Source: Neonectria sp. B-13 (Eukaryota > Ascomycota > Sordariomycetes > Hypocreales > Nectriaceae). From it: a stretch of DNA of 64,000 nucleotides. Shown here piece by piece: positions 1 through 10,636 of the stretch. Each line of letters starts with the position of its first letter. The stretch's first letter is position 1. Position numbers and translations under genes: made by a program. The stretch covers positions 558,001 to 622,000 of the forward strand of contig NOKP01000015.1 of assembly GCA_002682825.1 (NCBI GenBank), in the 5' to 3' direction. Below the pieces are notes generated by a model. That model was not told the origin of the DNA. It saw only the letters and a program-made list of their open reading frames with translations, and searched no databases.

Positions 1-657
1 CCCCGCGCAGTTGTCGACCAGATACAGCACCTCGAGATCGCGATGCAGCGTCGACGCTAGGTGCGTGATCTCGTCCCAGCCCAGCGTGTCGTGCGGCGAG
101 AAGACCCAGCCCTCGACCACGTCCAGGGCCACCTTGCGCGCGCCCTGCAGCGCCGCCGCCAGCTCCGCCGACCACTGGCACCGCAGCACCGGCCCGATGC
201 ACGACTGGAACACCTCGCGCTCCGGGTCGGTGCTGGCGTGCGCCGTGTCGCGGAACTGCAGCATCACCACGTCGTCGCCGGGCACGGTGACTTGCGCGCC
301 GCGCCCGGGGAGGCACACCGTCGTCGCGCCGGCTTTGGCGCCCTGCGTCCACGCTGCGGCACGGCTCGTCTGGCGCAGCGTGTTGGCGTAGCGGTACATG
401 CTGGGATCGCGCGGGCGGGTCACGGCCGCGCTGCCGTCGTCGAGACGGTCCAGAAACACCGTCTCCTTGAAGCGCTCGAAGCGCTGCTGGCTCTTGACGT
501 CGTCGGCCACGCGCCCAAACGCCCGGTCGGCTCGCTCGGCCTGCCGCGACGGGAAGCACACGTCGAAGATGTGCATGCAAGGCCCGGCGGTGCACGTTTC
601 CCAGACCTGCGTCTGGAGCTCCAGCGGGAGGTCGGGGAATAGATGGAACGACGTCAT
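1..657 (-). CDS. 2EXR-domain protein, 3' end outside window
   Basis: The minus strand is open from an ATG at 657 to base 1 (219 codons, no stop), so the gene continues beyond the window. The N-terminus reads MTSFHLFPDLPLELQTQVWE, which matches the 2EXR domain signature (F-x-x-F-P-x-L-P-x-E-L-x-x-x-I/V-W), an F-box-like fold widespread and expanded in filamentous ascomycetes. Further along are a conserved aromatic/charged stretch and a Trp-containing segment near residue 160 (QCSW) usual for these proteins. Function is unknown for almost all members; a role as a substrate adaptor is only inferred from the F-box resemblance. No intron is seen in the visible part. A TATA-like TATATA lies about 105 bp upstream of the start. 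Family call is fairly sure; function is not. Confidence 0.8.
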   Translation of the reverse strand, partial: MTSFHLFPDLPLELQTQVWETCTAGPCMHIFDVCFPSRQAERADRAFGRVADDVKSQQRFERFKETVFLDRLDDGSAAVTRPRDPSMYRYANTLRQTSRAAAWTQGAKAGATTVCLPGRGAQVTVPGDDVVMLQFRDTAHASTDPEREVFQSCIGPVLRCQWSAELAAALQGARKVALDVVEGWVFSPHDTLGWDEITHLASTLHRDLEVLYLVDNCAG

Positions 658-760
658 GGTAATAGATAGCTGGGATAGATGCAAGCTTGCTGCGGGGGTG
701 ATGTCCTCAACGACAGAGACAAGAGCGATGGACAGATGGCTTTGAGGCAGAGGGCAATGC

Positions 761-766
761 TATATA
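761..766 (-). promoter_or_regulatory. Candidate TATA box of the 2EXR gene
   Basis: TATATA in the context TTGTATATAGC on the minus strand, about 105 bp upstream of the ATG at 657. Position and sequence suit a fungal TATA element; no transcript data support it. Confidence 0.35.
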
Positions 767-2795
767 CAAGGAATGGGGGGATGTCTTCCCATCCACTCAG
801 CAAACCGAGATTATAATCAATCCCACGTCAGATCCAAGTTCCAAGAGCGATGCGTCCCATCCAACGAGGGGAGATACAACACATCAGCGCTAACTCGGCA
901 AATGGGAAGGTCATCTTGACCAGAATGCGGCAGTTCGTCGTCATAGGGTGGTCACGAGAGGTGCTTGGAAAGGCAAAGTGTCGTGCGGAGAAGGATGCAT
1001 CGGGATGAGTTGGAGTTGGGGAGTTGGAGATGCCAAACAAGCGTGAAGCCAAACGGGTAAGCCGAGATGCGACGCCAAGCGGGGCTCGGAAGCCTCTAAA
1101 GGGACGCATTTGCGTGGAGAATATTCCTATGCGATGTTTAATGGGTGTCTGTTGGGCATCGCCGTGTTATTCGGAGACCGTGAAGCCTCCAATGCCGGGG
1201 TCAAACACCAGAGACATGAGTGCATCGCACGTCTCGTCTTGGTCTGTGACTAGGTCTTATCAGAACTAGGGCACTTAGTGCATGCATGTCTGTACGCCAG
1301 TCACGAACAAGCTCCCGGGCATGTATACGGCCATCGACAAGTTCAACCGTGTTAGTCGACGCACATACAGACCCAACATCAGCACGATCGTCACACCCAG
1401 TCGCAAATCATCCATCAATCGACCAAGCATTCACACAAGCTTATCTGCCCTCTGGCGTATATAGTCAGCGCTAGACGACTACCACGCCGACATGAGGGAG
1501 GTCTTGGTGTCAGCGCGCAACCACCCAGTGAGGCCGTCGGATATGTATTTCAGAGACGTTGGTCATACGAAGATGGCCATTGGGCAGGATGCGCTGGGGT
1601 ATTTATAGTGACGTGCAAGGATTGTCCTCGTCAAATCGCATCCGTTTTGTTTATTGAGCATCTCCATCGGGCATGGCGGTAAAGACACGGGTTTTCCACG
1701 ATAACTACATCCGAGGGATGTCTGGTTGGAGGAGGAGTCGTATCATTCCGGGTCCTCTTAGGTCATTCGTTGTTCGGTTTCTTCGTGTTTTACGCTTGAG
1801 GTGCTCTTACACCACGTACTATCCGTATGCATACCTTCTCAACTCCTTTGTACGGGCCATGTCTAGCTGCCATTTCTTCCTACCCAGTAACCAAGTCTTC
1901 TCGAGTTTCCAGCTCAGTATCATCATTCCGCGCATCATCGACGGTTCCTCGCCTCCACGCCGTGTTCAAGATCCGAAGCAATCGTCCGAGTATGCCTTCG
2001 AATATCAGCCAGAACGGCACAGGACTTGAAGGGGGGAGAAGACGAACACACTTGGCTTCGAGCTGGCGAGTGATAGCGGCCACTTCTTGAAACCATATAC
2101 ACGACGCAAGCCGAAGCAAACATCTAGTCACTTGTGAAGACAACACTGCCACGTCTTGCGGTCATATGTCCTCGTCACAACCCGCTCAGTGCCGTCCTTC
2201 CAAGTTCACACCGCGAAAGCCTCTCGATGCTGCTGCTCTGTTGTTCATAGCCATTCCCATGCTCAGACTCACTTAGCATCGTGTCGACGAGGTACCATCT
2301 TCCACCGAGCTGCCTTGGCCCATCACAAGATGCCCTTCACCCCGTCCATGACAAGTCAGATCATGTTACCGTGACGGTGGTCCCACCTTTTTTCTCTCTC
2401 CCCGGGCATACAAACCCCATCACGTATCCGGTCTCTGCAACTCTGCATCAACCGGAAGCCTCTCTCATGCACACGAGGCTGCCAATTCAGTGCCCGCGCA
2501 ACATCACCAGATACGCCCATCCCCCTTGAGAGTTCTTCGTCTCCAACTCCGGCCTCTAAGCCCGCTCCTCTCAGCAGACGACGAAACCGCCGGCATCCCG
2601 AACTCATCAACTTGCTTCTGCTCCGCCAACATCACAACCTGTCGTGCCACGTCCCCGATTCCCAGCTAAGCTGCTCCTCCGAGACATACACAACCCCCCC
2701 GTGTCACCCACTCTCCTCTCGTCTTCCTCCTTTTCTCCTCCCACCCGTTCCTTTCTTTCCTCGCCATCCTCGTCGTCAGCTCTCGCACGCCAGCC
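767..2795. other. Intergenic, no gene recognised
   Basis: Only short open frames occur on either strand (under about 120 codons), with no recognisable motif and no consistent intron signals joining them. The part 1140-2100 is poorer in GC than the flanking genes. It holds the promoter of the minus gene at its left end and the promoter/leader of the Cys-rich gene at its right end (a CT-rich stretch from about 2690 to 2790). Confidence 0.5.
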
Positions 2796-3170
2796 ATGTG
2801 CGTCGCCCACTACCTCCACTACCACCACGTCCCGCCCTGCGCGCGCCCCCTGGCCTACACCGTCCACTACACCTACTGCGCCAACGCCGGCTTCGCCCAC
2901 GACGCCGTCACACCCTGTGCGCGCGTGTCCAGCAGCGCCCTGCCCGGCGGCCGGCTCGCCGACCCGTGCTCCGTAGGCCTGTGTCTGCTCTCGCCGCGCT
3001 GCACCACCGGCGCGTGCCGTCTGGAGGACCTCCGCGGCCGCTGGACGTGCTGCCAGTGCGGCCGCGGCGACAACGCCAGCTTCTGGTGCCTCAACGTCAA
3101 GCTGACGTCGCCCGACACCTTCTGCTACCACAATATCTGTGAGAGCTGCACCGAGGACAGGGCGTCCTAG
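2796..3170 (+). CDS. Small Cys-rich protein, paralogue 1 (W-x-C-C-x-C family)
   Basis: An uninterrupted 124-aa frame starting at CAGCCATG. It opens with M-C and carries about a dozen cysteines, a WTCCQCGRGDN block near residue 83 and a C-terminal HNICESCTED block. The same plan recurs in two further genes downstream: 4304-4639 has WDCCWCGKSWN and CDHICCKSC, and 6568-7264 has WTCCSCHQGPN and CDHGCCSDC. The three are therefore paralogues. There is no signal peptide or membrane segment, so a cytosolic or nuclear protein is inferred. The spaced C-x-x-C and C/H pairs look like zinc ligands. Short M-C-starting Cys/His-rich proteins are common in filamentous ascomycetes and have no assigned function; none is proposed here. 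This copy is the most divergent and has lost the D-H before the final Cys pair. Confidence 0.7.
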   Translation: MCVAHYLHYHHVPPCARPLAYTVHYTYCANAGFAHDAVTPCARVSSSALPGGRLADPCSVGLCLLSPRCTTGACRLEDLRGRWTCCQCGRGDNASFWCLNVKLTSPDTFCYHNICESCTEDRAS

Positions 3171-4303
3171 GGGAGAGCAGATGCCGTGGGACGGATCAGA
3201 GACCATGAGGGCAGTGCTGAATCTGGGGAAGCACCATTACGGAATCTGGGTCTCCATCGGAGACATGCTCTTCAGTCGTGCACCCGGTTCATCTGGATGG
3301 TGAGACATCATATCGGGGCATGTCCATCCGAGGCGTGCCGAAGACATCCAGAAGCCTCGACCCAGCGGACGATCTGCATCATCAGCTTCGTGGATCTGGA
3401 TCAGTATTTCTTCCCAATCCAGATCACCATCATCATCATCATCATCAAGAATTGCTCTTTTCGCCCTCTTGTCAGACCTGCCAGACCGCCAGCGGAACCC
3501 AAACTCTCTCTCCTCCAAGCGCCTCATTCTCACAAAACCGCGCTCATCACCAAGCCCTACACCATCTCCAAAGGTCCTACACCATCTCCAAGGTCCTACA
3601 CCACCAGCTGCGGCATAATCACCCGAATCAATAACTCCAGAAGAAGCAAGTCCAGCGTTACACCACGCCAGCCAGCCCACCCCCTCCCAGCGACGCATCC
3701 TCCAACCTCGGCTCCAGGTGACGGTCGACATTTCCCTCCTCCCACCCAACAATAGTTTGAACAAGATTCCTCCCGTCGCCAAAGAAACAAAAATTGGCAT
3801 CATTCAGCCCTTTGAAGATCTTCGGTCTCGAGTTGCCTTTCAACCAATGTCCCAGTTTGCCAGATGCTATGGCGGCCACGTTTGCGGCGCCCCCCCAGTC
3901 GATAAGTCCGCGAGTCCTAACTCCGTCGGCCAAGTCCCACCTGTTGGACCTGACGGACGGGCTGTATCTCGTGGGCTTTTCCAGCTTTGGGCTCTCTGTC
4001 TTCGATTCATCGTCGGCAGTATCGTCATGTCTTTCGAAATAATGGCACGTCGGCCAGCCGTCCATCAGAGCTGGGACATATATAGGCTTCACAATGCTAC
4101 CCCTTCGTTTGACATGATTTGCGAACCGTGGCTCAGCCTGCTTCATATTCTCATCGCCGTCATCTTGAAGTGATTCGTGAATCAGCTTTTGCGAAGTGCC
4201 ATAAAAAAGAAAGTCAACCAGAATCCCGATCCTCAAGACGCCGATCTTTCTTGGGTCTTCCCATACATCCCATCCCACAGCAACGTCAAAAACACCCCCC
4301 AAC
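3171..4303. other. Spacer between Cys-rich paralogues 1 and 2
   Basis: 1.1 kb without a convincing gene. It contains a CAT trinucleotide run at about 3427-3446, a short direct-repeat array at 3555-3605, and a TATATA at 4079-4084, about 220 bp before the next ATG. Open frames on both strands here (up to about 220 codons) share no motif with a known family and overlap each other in several frames, so I treat them as chance. Confidence 0.45.
3555..3605. repeat. Short direct repeat, about 19-bp unit
   Basis: The unit CCTACACCATCTCCAAAGGT is followed directly by a copy lacking one A and then by a third partial copy (CCTACACCA). It sits in the presumed upstream region of paralogue 2. Confidence 0.8.
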
Positions 4304-4639
4304 ATGTGCCACCAAACCACCTTCCGCCTCGCCTGCGAGCACGTCTCGACGCAGATAAGCTACTGCACCGTCGGCCTCGCCAACGGCAACAAGCCGTGCC
4401 AGAACCTCACCAAGCAGTCGATCCCGTACCCGCCGCCCTCGGGCTACACGCTGCCCAAGTGCCCGCTGCCGGACTGCCCCTTCGAGGCCAAGAACCAGGC
4501 TTGGGACTGCTGCTGGTGCGGCAAGTCGTGGAATGTCGGCGGCCGCTGCAACTGCGTCATGATCTTTGAGGGCACCCAGTATCGGTGCGACCACATCTGC
4601 TGCAAGTCCTGCGCGCCGTCGAGGGAGTATTTCTCGTAG
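4304..4639 (+). CDS. Small Cys-rich protein, paralogue 2 (W-x-C-C-x-C family)
   Basis: An intron-free 111-aa protein with a good start context (CCAACATGTG). It opens MCHQTTFRLACEH, a pattern M-C-x(3)-T-x(4)-C-x-H that recurs loosely in paralogue 3. Next come C-P-x-x-D-C-P near residue 50, WDCCWCG at about 67-73, C-N-C, and finally CDHICCKSC just before a short tail. There are fourteen or more cysteines and two well-placed histidines. Metal binding is likely from spacing alone. No secretion signal is present. It lies between two related genes in the same orientation, each with its own spacer of over 1 kb, so each is probably transcribed separately. Biological role unknown. Confidence 0.75.
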   Translation: MCHQTTFRLACEHVSTQISYCTVGLANGNKPCQNLTKQSIPYPPPSGYTLPKCPLPDCPFEAKNQAWDCCWCGKSWNVGGRCNCVMIFEGTQYRCDHICCKSCAPSREYFS

Positions 4640-5498
4640 GCGGGGATTTGTCTGTCAAGATAGGTGGAAAGAAACAGCATTGTAATTCTCAAGTCTTTTT
4701 ATGCGTATGTATTGACGATGAAGGCTGGGTCGATTATGGATTGAATGTGTCGGGTTGGAGACGGAGGTTTTCTGCTTACTGAAGGTGTCGGCCACAAATC
4801 TTGCATGTTAGTAGTCTGTTAGGTTGGGTGTAAGAGGGAGTTGGGGGAATCGTTCGCAGCTGCAATTTCACGTTCCTGTCAGACAAACGTTCTGTAATCC
4901 TATGCACACGACAAGTGCCAAGCTTGCCAAGTCGGGTCTTAATACGAGCTTCCTCGATTGCGACGAACAGCGCTCTGGGCATCAATCGCAATCATGCACT
5001 GGGCATCGAAACAAATCTCCCTCGTTGGAAAGTTCCAGGGTGGCCGATGGTCGAGGCAACGGAACAGCACGAGTCCCCGACATGGGTATCCATCAACTTC
5101 AGCCCTCTTCCGATACCTGCTCAGAGTGGCTGGTCTTGTGAGCCCCGAGGCTGACAGCAAGGTTTCATCGTACCAGATCCCGTCCGCCTGCATGTGATCG
5201 CCAGGGGGTCTAAATCGAGATAACACAGAGAGGCCTTGAGCGAGGCCATACCACCACGCAGACGGGCCTTGAACAAGGCCGCAGGAAGCCATGCCAGCCA
5301 CCAGCTCTCACAGCCTCACTTGAGGCCGTAAAATATCGGCAACCCTGCTCCGATCGACGAGAGGATTCGGCTGGGGAAGGAGGGGGGGGGGAACTTTCTT
5401 GGCATCCTCAACAGCCAGCCTCTGTTGCAGCCGGCCCCCAAAGGTGTCTCACTTGAGAGGAATCGCCGCGGTCAGGCTGGCTTTTGGAGCCTGGTTTC

Positions 5499-5528
5499 TG
5501 AAGTCCTGGTGCCTGAAGTCCTGGTGCC
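5499..5528. repeat. Tandem repeat, 2 x 15 bp
   Basis: TGAAGTCCTGGTGCC occurs twice in perfect succession, followed by a partial degenerate third copy. Confidence 0.8.
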
Positions 5529-5630
5529 TCAAGACTTCAAATCATCAACTGCCGAGAAGACTTCCTCCGGGGCGTCGCTGGACTTTCGTAGTCAGTTTCC
5601 ACACTAGGTTCCAGATTCTAGTGCTAGGTT

Positions 5631-5669
5631 CCTGGCCCAAACTCCTGGCCCAGACTCCTAGCCCAGACT
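5631..5669. repeat. Tandem repeat, 3 x 13 bp
   Basis: Three successive near-identical units: CCTGGCCCAAACT, CCTGGCCCAGACT, CCTAGCCCAGACT. Confidence 0.8.
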
Positions 5670-6377
5670 CCAAAGGTTGACTTCCAGATACCGGGGTCCC
5701 GGATCGGATCTGATCGATCGGATCTCAGGCCTCAACCCTGAAGACCGCTCCCTTCTCTTCCCACCATCCACCACCGGGAACAGCGGGGTAAATCTCTGTG
5801 AACCTGGGAGACTCGCACGCTGTGCGACGTGACCGTGGTCTTGTGCACCGCGCCGCCCTCGAGTCATCCACCCCCTCAGCCCGCAGCCCAATGAATTTTG
5901 CAGCACATCCCTGGGATACATATTCGTGGCGACCTATGAGACGCCCAGAAGTCGAAATTGCCGTGCCCTCGTATCGCGATCTCAATATTATCTCCGCGCC
6001 AACGACCGAGACATTGGACGCCGCCGTGGCCCGGTACGCCTCTCGTGCCGTATCGGAGCCTGCTCGGTCCACGGTGATGATGCAGTCTCGGCAACACCTG
6101 GGCGCAGATTGCGTAAGTGGAGCGTCGTTCGCCCGGCCACTGGTTCGATGGCTGCGGGCGATGCAGATGCAGCTGCATGTTCACGCACCCGCGAGCCATG
6201 GGGTTGCGTGCATGTCCAGGCCAGCAAACCGGGTCTGGAGGTGGGAGATGCTTCGCTGAGGCGGTCCCCCATTACGACGAGATCGATTCCTCGATCTTCG
6301 CTGCTGGACGAGCCGCTCTGAATCTCGCCGCCAGGCCGCCCTCGACTGACTGGCTCGAGCTGCTCGAGATGGTCAAG

Positions 6378-6385
6378 TATAAATA
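6378..6385 (+). promoter_or_regulatory. Candidate TATA box of Cys-rich paralogue 3
   Basis: A full-consensus TATAAATA about 190 bp before the ATG at 6568, followed by a pyrimidine-rich stretch that would hold the transcription start. Confidence 0.45.
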
Positions 6386-6567
6386 CCAGTCCAGCAGAGC
6401 CATCCAGGGACGGCACGGGGCCTGATTCACCCAGAGATTGACTCACTCAAAGAGCTTGCCGTGTCTTGCTTGCCCCTCTGCACTTTGCCACTTCTCCTTG
6501 CCTCGCAACATCTTTCCTGAATCAAGGGTGACAGATCTGGGGACAGATCTTCCGCGCTGTCTTCAAA

Positions 6568-7264
6568 ATGTGTCACGGCCATCCACGACACCACCCGTGC
6601 TCCCACACGTCCATCAACTGGCACTACTGTCCATCAGCACTCATTGACCTGGAGACCGGCTATGAGACCCCGTGCGGAAACAGCACGTTTGCGCCCTCTC
6701 AGCCCATCAAATCGGACTGTCCCTTGAAGAACTGCCAGTTCATAAACAAAGGGGGCAGCTGGACATGCTGCTCCTGCCACCAGGGTCCCAACACCATGGG
6801 ATGGTGCACGATGCCTTCGAGCAGGTTCCAGATGAACCCCCAGTCTTTCTCCGTCGAGGCAGTAGAGACCACTTGCGACCATGGCTGTTGCAGCGATTGT
6901 GTCCGCTTTGGTAGGTCGAAGCCTGCACCCTTCCACTTGGATGGCGGCTGGTAGCACGGATGCTAACGGGGTGTCCCTCGCAGAACCGAGTCGCGATTCG
7001 ACGCCCAACATGCAATTCCCCGAGATGCGGAGGGGCTCGGCCTCGCGCACTTTTGGGTACGGCAGTGCCACCACGTCGCACCGGCGCTCGTCGGGCTTTT
7101 CGCTCGTCGGAGGCTCTCCTCCAGTGACGGGAGAGGAGGTGTCGCCCTCGACATCGCCTTCGACGTCCAAGTCAAGCTCGACGAGTTCCGAGTACAATCT
7201 TGAGCTGGACTATCCGCCCAACAAGACCAAGTCGAGCAAGAAGCGGCACGGCAAGAAGCGGTGA
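6568..7264 (+). CDS. Cys-rich protein, paralogue 3, with Ser-rich/basic C-terminal exon
   Basis: Two exons, 6568-6910 and 6984-7264 (207 aa). The 73-bp intron has GTAGGT at its start, TGCTAAC at 6961-6967 and CAG at its end; splicing makes a GAA codon and keeps frame. Reading through the donor instead adds 14 codons and then a TAG. Exon 1 carries the family core: M-C at the start, WTCCSCHQG near residue 71 and CDHGCCSDC near residue 104. Exon 2 adds about 93 residues absent from the two sister genes: a Ser/Thr/Pro-rich stretch and a lysine-rich end (SSKKRHGKKR) that could be a nuclear localisation signal. The start context CAAAATG is good and a TATA box lies upstream. Function unknown; the tail suggests a different location or partner from its paralogues. 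Confidence 0.75.
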
Positions 7265-8149
7265 ATGAGTTTTGTGTATCTGCAAGGCCAAGCCTAACAT
7301 GGAGAAGAGATGTTTGGAAGGAGATGTATGGAAGGAGATGTTTGGGAGAGCGCTGTGTAGATGTTCCGTTGGATTTTGCCAACAGGTGTCTGTAACATCA
7401 CGACGGCGGCAGTTTAGTGCTTTTATGCAACCAGAAGTGGTATCGAGTATTGATAGTTAAACGTCTTTGCTTCTGCAACATGTGTCACGGTGTGATTGGC
7501 GTGGTCGGTGTTATGCCATCTGTCCATGAAAGTAGAAGCGGTACTATCTCAAAGAGCCATGGAAGGACGTCCAGTTGAGTGGCCCTCAAGATGCTCACTC
7601 CGTATCGATGACGCACATTGTTCGCACTACACAGTTCAAGGTCCACGGTTCACGGTTCAAGTCACCGGTCCACAGTCCGCAACCAAGTCGAACCAACCGG
7701 CTGTTCGTTGTCGTCGGTTGTTAGCGGCCTGCATGTCTTCGAAGACTCCGGCGCCTGTTTGGCTGCCGCCCCCGCTTTCGCCCATCGAGGCGCCGACGTG
7801 GTAGTTCATGGTTCTAGCACACCAGCAGCAGCTTTGGTTGGGTTGGGTGCCATTGCCACGAGGAATGATGGTTGCATCATGCTCGTTCGCTAGCTCGAAC
7901 GGCCTAGGGCATGCAGATCGTGGACAAACAGAGGTCACTGGCGACGGAACTACCCAGTCAACTAATGAACTGGAGGAAAAGGATGAGCGGGGAGTTGCTA
8001 GGAGTCGGGATCAGGAGAGAGAGTTTTGCCGGACAGTTGATGAGCCACAACAGTGACATTGGTGACATTGGTGACATCGGTGCTCGTGTTTGCTGAAGAA
8101 TGCAGCCGGGGGTTGGTGGGAAGAATCGGAGTCTGACGAGCATGGATCG

Positions 8150-8187
8150 GCACCAAGGCACGGAGAATGCACCAAGGCACGGAGAAT
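8150..8187. repeat. Tandem repeat, 2 x 19 bp
   Basis: GCACCAAGGCACGGAGAAT occurs twice in perfect succession. About 80 bp upstream a 9-bp unit (TGACATTGG-like) is repeated three times. Confidence 0.85.
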
Positions 8188-8532
8188 GCAGCATGGAAAC
8201 GGAGGATGATGATTGCTTTTGGCAGTCATACGGCGGTTGAAGTGATTAGTGAGTGAATGAATGGTCGATGATTTGATGGTTGGATGGGTCAAACAGATGC
8301 CTGGCAGGCTTGACGAGTTAGATGCCTGACCCCTGAGCGAGCCACGTGCGGTGTATGCAGGGAAGAGGATTTGGCTACGTTGGGCTGAGCCTGGGGCCCT
8401 GGACTGGGCCGGGCTAAGGCGGCCGAGCTGTGTCACTTTCTGGCCTGTGACTCTGTAAGAACTACGGAGTACTTCGTACGGCTATGTAATAGGGTGACGC
8501 GACGGGCTTTGGCCGCAAGGGAGGAATCAGGG

Positions 8533-8560
8533 ACACACACACACACACACGCACACGCAC
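8533..8560. repeat. (AC)n dinucleotide microsatellite
   Basis: About 14 AC dinucleotides with two G interruptions near the right end. Confidence 0.9.
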
Positions 8561-10608
8561 CTCACAAGCGGGCTGAAACGTCAGCCCATCCCTATTGTCC
8601 TTGTCCATTGTCAGCCGTTGGACTTTGGCCCTGGTGCGAGCTGTCAAACCCCCCCATTGTCATCTGGTTGCATTGAACGGGAGAGATGCACATCACTCTC
8701 CAGCATCAAACGACGTCCCATCCCGGCCACTTAGTCCGGAGCAACTGCCGCCATCCAGAGTCTGGCTGCTGCCCTGTGCCAGTGCCAAGGCCAGATTCCG
8801 TTCTCTGAAGTCATCCTGGCCTGATTTTTCCTCGTTCTTGTCCTGGGTCCAGCGCTTGTTAGTGGCGGCCCATCACGCCCGAGTGACAGCGCCGACGCCA
8901 CCGTGAAATGCAAAGCAGGTACTGGGCAAGAGGAGGATCGTCCTCGAAACCTGCCGATTCCAAATCCTGGCTTAAAAGGGCAGGCGAAGTCATTGGATCG
9001 GGGGTTTCTTCCTTGGTTGAGGGCGTACGGATACGGATAGCGGCGATGATCACGTACTGTACTACCTGAAAATCGGATGCTGACATAGAGACACTACGGA
9101 GCACCCGTCAAGTTACCAGTGCACCATCGTCCAGCGGTTTCAGTGCTACATGTACGGACGTAACTCTACGGCCTGCAAGGTCTGGAACTCCAGGATATCG
9201 TAGCACTCAACCCGACAGACACTCCAGAGACAAAGGCGCGAGAGAAGAAGAAGAAGAATAAGAATAAGAAAAAATGGGCTGATGTGTCCGTGTCCCGCGC
9301 TTTCCCGAGTGAATCTGTCTTTCTTTATTGTTTTGTTTCCCCCTCCTCCCCCTCCCCCCCCTTTTTGCTTTTGTTTGAAACTCTCAACGGGACGGCCTGG
9401 AACCACGTGTGGTGCAAAGTCAACAGGGTGGTACTCCGTAAGGTGTGGACGTGATCGGCAACATGGCGAAATACCTCCGAGTCCGAAGGTGCCGTGGCAG
9501 TCAAGCAAGGTACGAGGCGGTTCTACTTTGGCATCCAGGCATTGGATCTTGCGTCCATCCATCAGTCGATCCAAGCGCGTCCTCAAGCATGGCTCCCACG
9601 CGACCACTCGGTGGCTTGAAGGCTTGAAGCCTCGTTATGCAAGGTCCGTCTGCGCTGTGTGTGTCCGTATGCAAAGAGACCAAAGGGGCGATCGACGCAC
9701 CTCAGCGCCCAAGTCCACGGACGGGTTCACCTTCACCCCCAAGTGCTTGTGCATAAGTAAGTCACCTCGTAATTAAATTTTCTCTCTTGGAGAATAGCCG
9801 ACTTGACTTCAGCTAGCCCCAGAAGCAGAGGGCAGGCAGGGACCTATTCCGTCGACGGTACCCGGGCAAGCAACTGGTGACTTTACCACATCATTCCAGC
9901 TCGGCAGCTTATGCTTTTGGTGCTCGATCATCGTCATTGGAAGCCTAAATGGAGTCCTCTTTGGCTACATCTCCCTCCCACGTTGTGCTGCCGTGATGTC
10001 TCCAAGTGTCCCGTCCCGTCCTTTGTCCTTAAGTAAGTATCCTTGGTGAGCCGCCCCTGAAGCACAGGGTCTGCGTGAATGAACGCCCCCTGGAGAGAAA
10101 GCTGCCCTTGGACTTCCATCAGCAAGCTCACGCCCAGCCAGAGCACAACCGGCCCCCACCACCCTCCACCACCCTCCAGCGCCGCCCACCAATAGCCCCG
10201 TGGAAGCCGCCGCCACAAGGGGGGGCCTTCAGCGAACCTAGGGACGCGTGCTACCAAGGCAGTACCTACTCGAGAGCCGGCGGGCAGCGCGGACAGCAGG
10301 TACCCGGCAAGTAAACAAGGGAGCCCAAAAAGGGGGTCCGGGCGTTTTTTCCTCGAGACGGCTGCTGAGAGAGTGAAAGAGAGCATGGAGAGGAGCCGTC
10401 CATGTGGAAAGACTGACTCCACTCCTCCATCACGGGCCAAATCAGCCCTCCACCGTGCCGTCAACCATGCCTCATTCATCCGGCAGCGGCCGGCGTGGGT
10501 GAGCCACCGAAGCATTTCGATATGACTTGCAAGCCTCGTCCCCGGTTATTGGGCCATTTACAGCAGCAGTGCCAACCCAATCTCTTGTTCTGTATTCGCA
10601 TTGCATCG

Positions 10609-10636
10609 CATCCATCCATCCATCCATCCATCCATC
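10609..10636. repeat. (CATC)7 microsatellite
   Basis: Seven perfect tetranucleotide units. Confidence 0.95.

Larger units (their letters stand above)
4640..6567. other. Spacer between Cys-rich paralogues 2 and 3
   Basis: 1.9 kb with no gene I can support. It includes two short tandem repeats (5499-5528 and 5631-5669), a G run near 5383-5392, and a TATA-type element at 6378-6385. Several frames of 100-150 codons overlap one another around 5730-6450 on both strands without recognisable motifs. Confidence 0.45.
7265..10500. other. Long intergenic region without recognised gene
   Basis: 3.2 kb. The longest frames (for example 9934-10515 minus, 193 codons without a proper ATG at its left-most codon) show no family motif and are Gly/Trp/Pro-rich low-information sequence. 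It contains simple repeats (8041-8090, 8150-8187, 8533-8560), purine-rich (AAG)n-like sequence at about 9240-9275 and a C run near 9339-9362. No RNA gene is recognised. Confidence 0.45.

Noticed and set aside
2607..3206. 199-codon minus-strand frame
   Set aside because: Antisense shadow of the Cys-rich gene at 2796-3170; composition is Val/Ala/Gly/Arg as expected for an opposite strand of GC-rich coding DNA.
3658..4320. 220-codon minus-strand frame between Cys-rich paralogues 1 and 2
   Set aside because: No recognisable domain, overlaps other equally long frames on both strands, and ends over the start of paralogue 2.
9934..10515. 193-codon minus-strand frame
   Set aside because: Low-information Gly/Trp/Pro-rich sequence, no family motif, start codon not ATG at its left-most codon.
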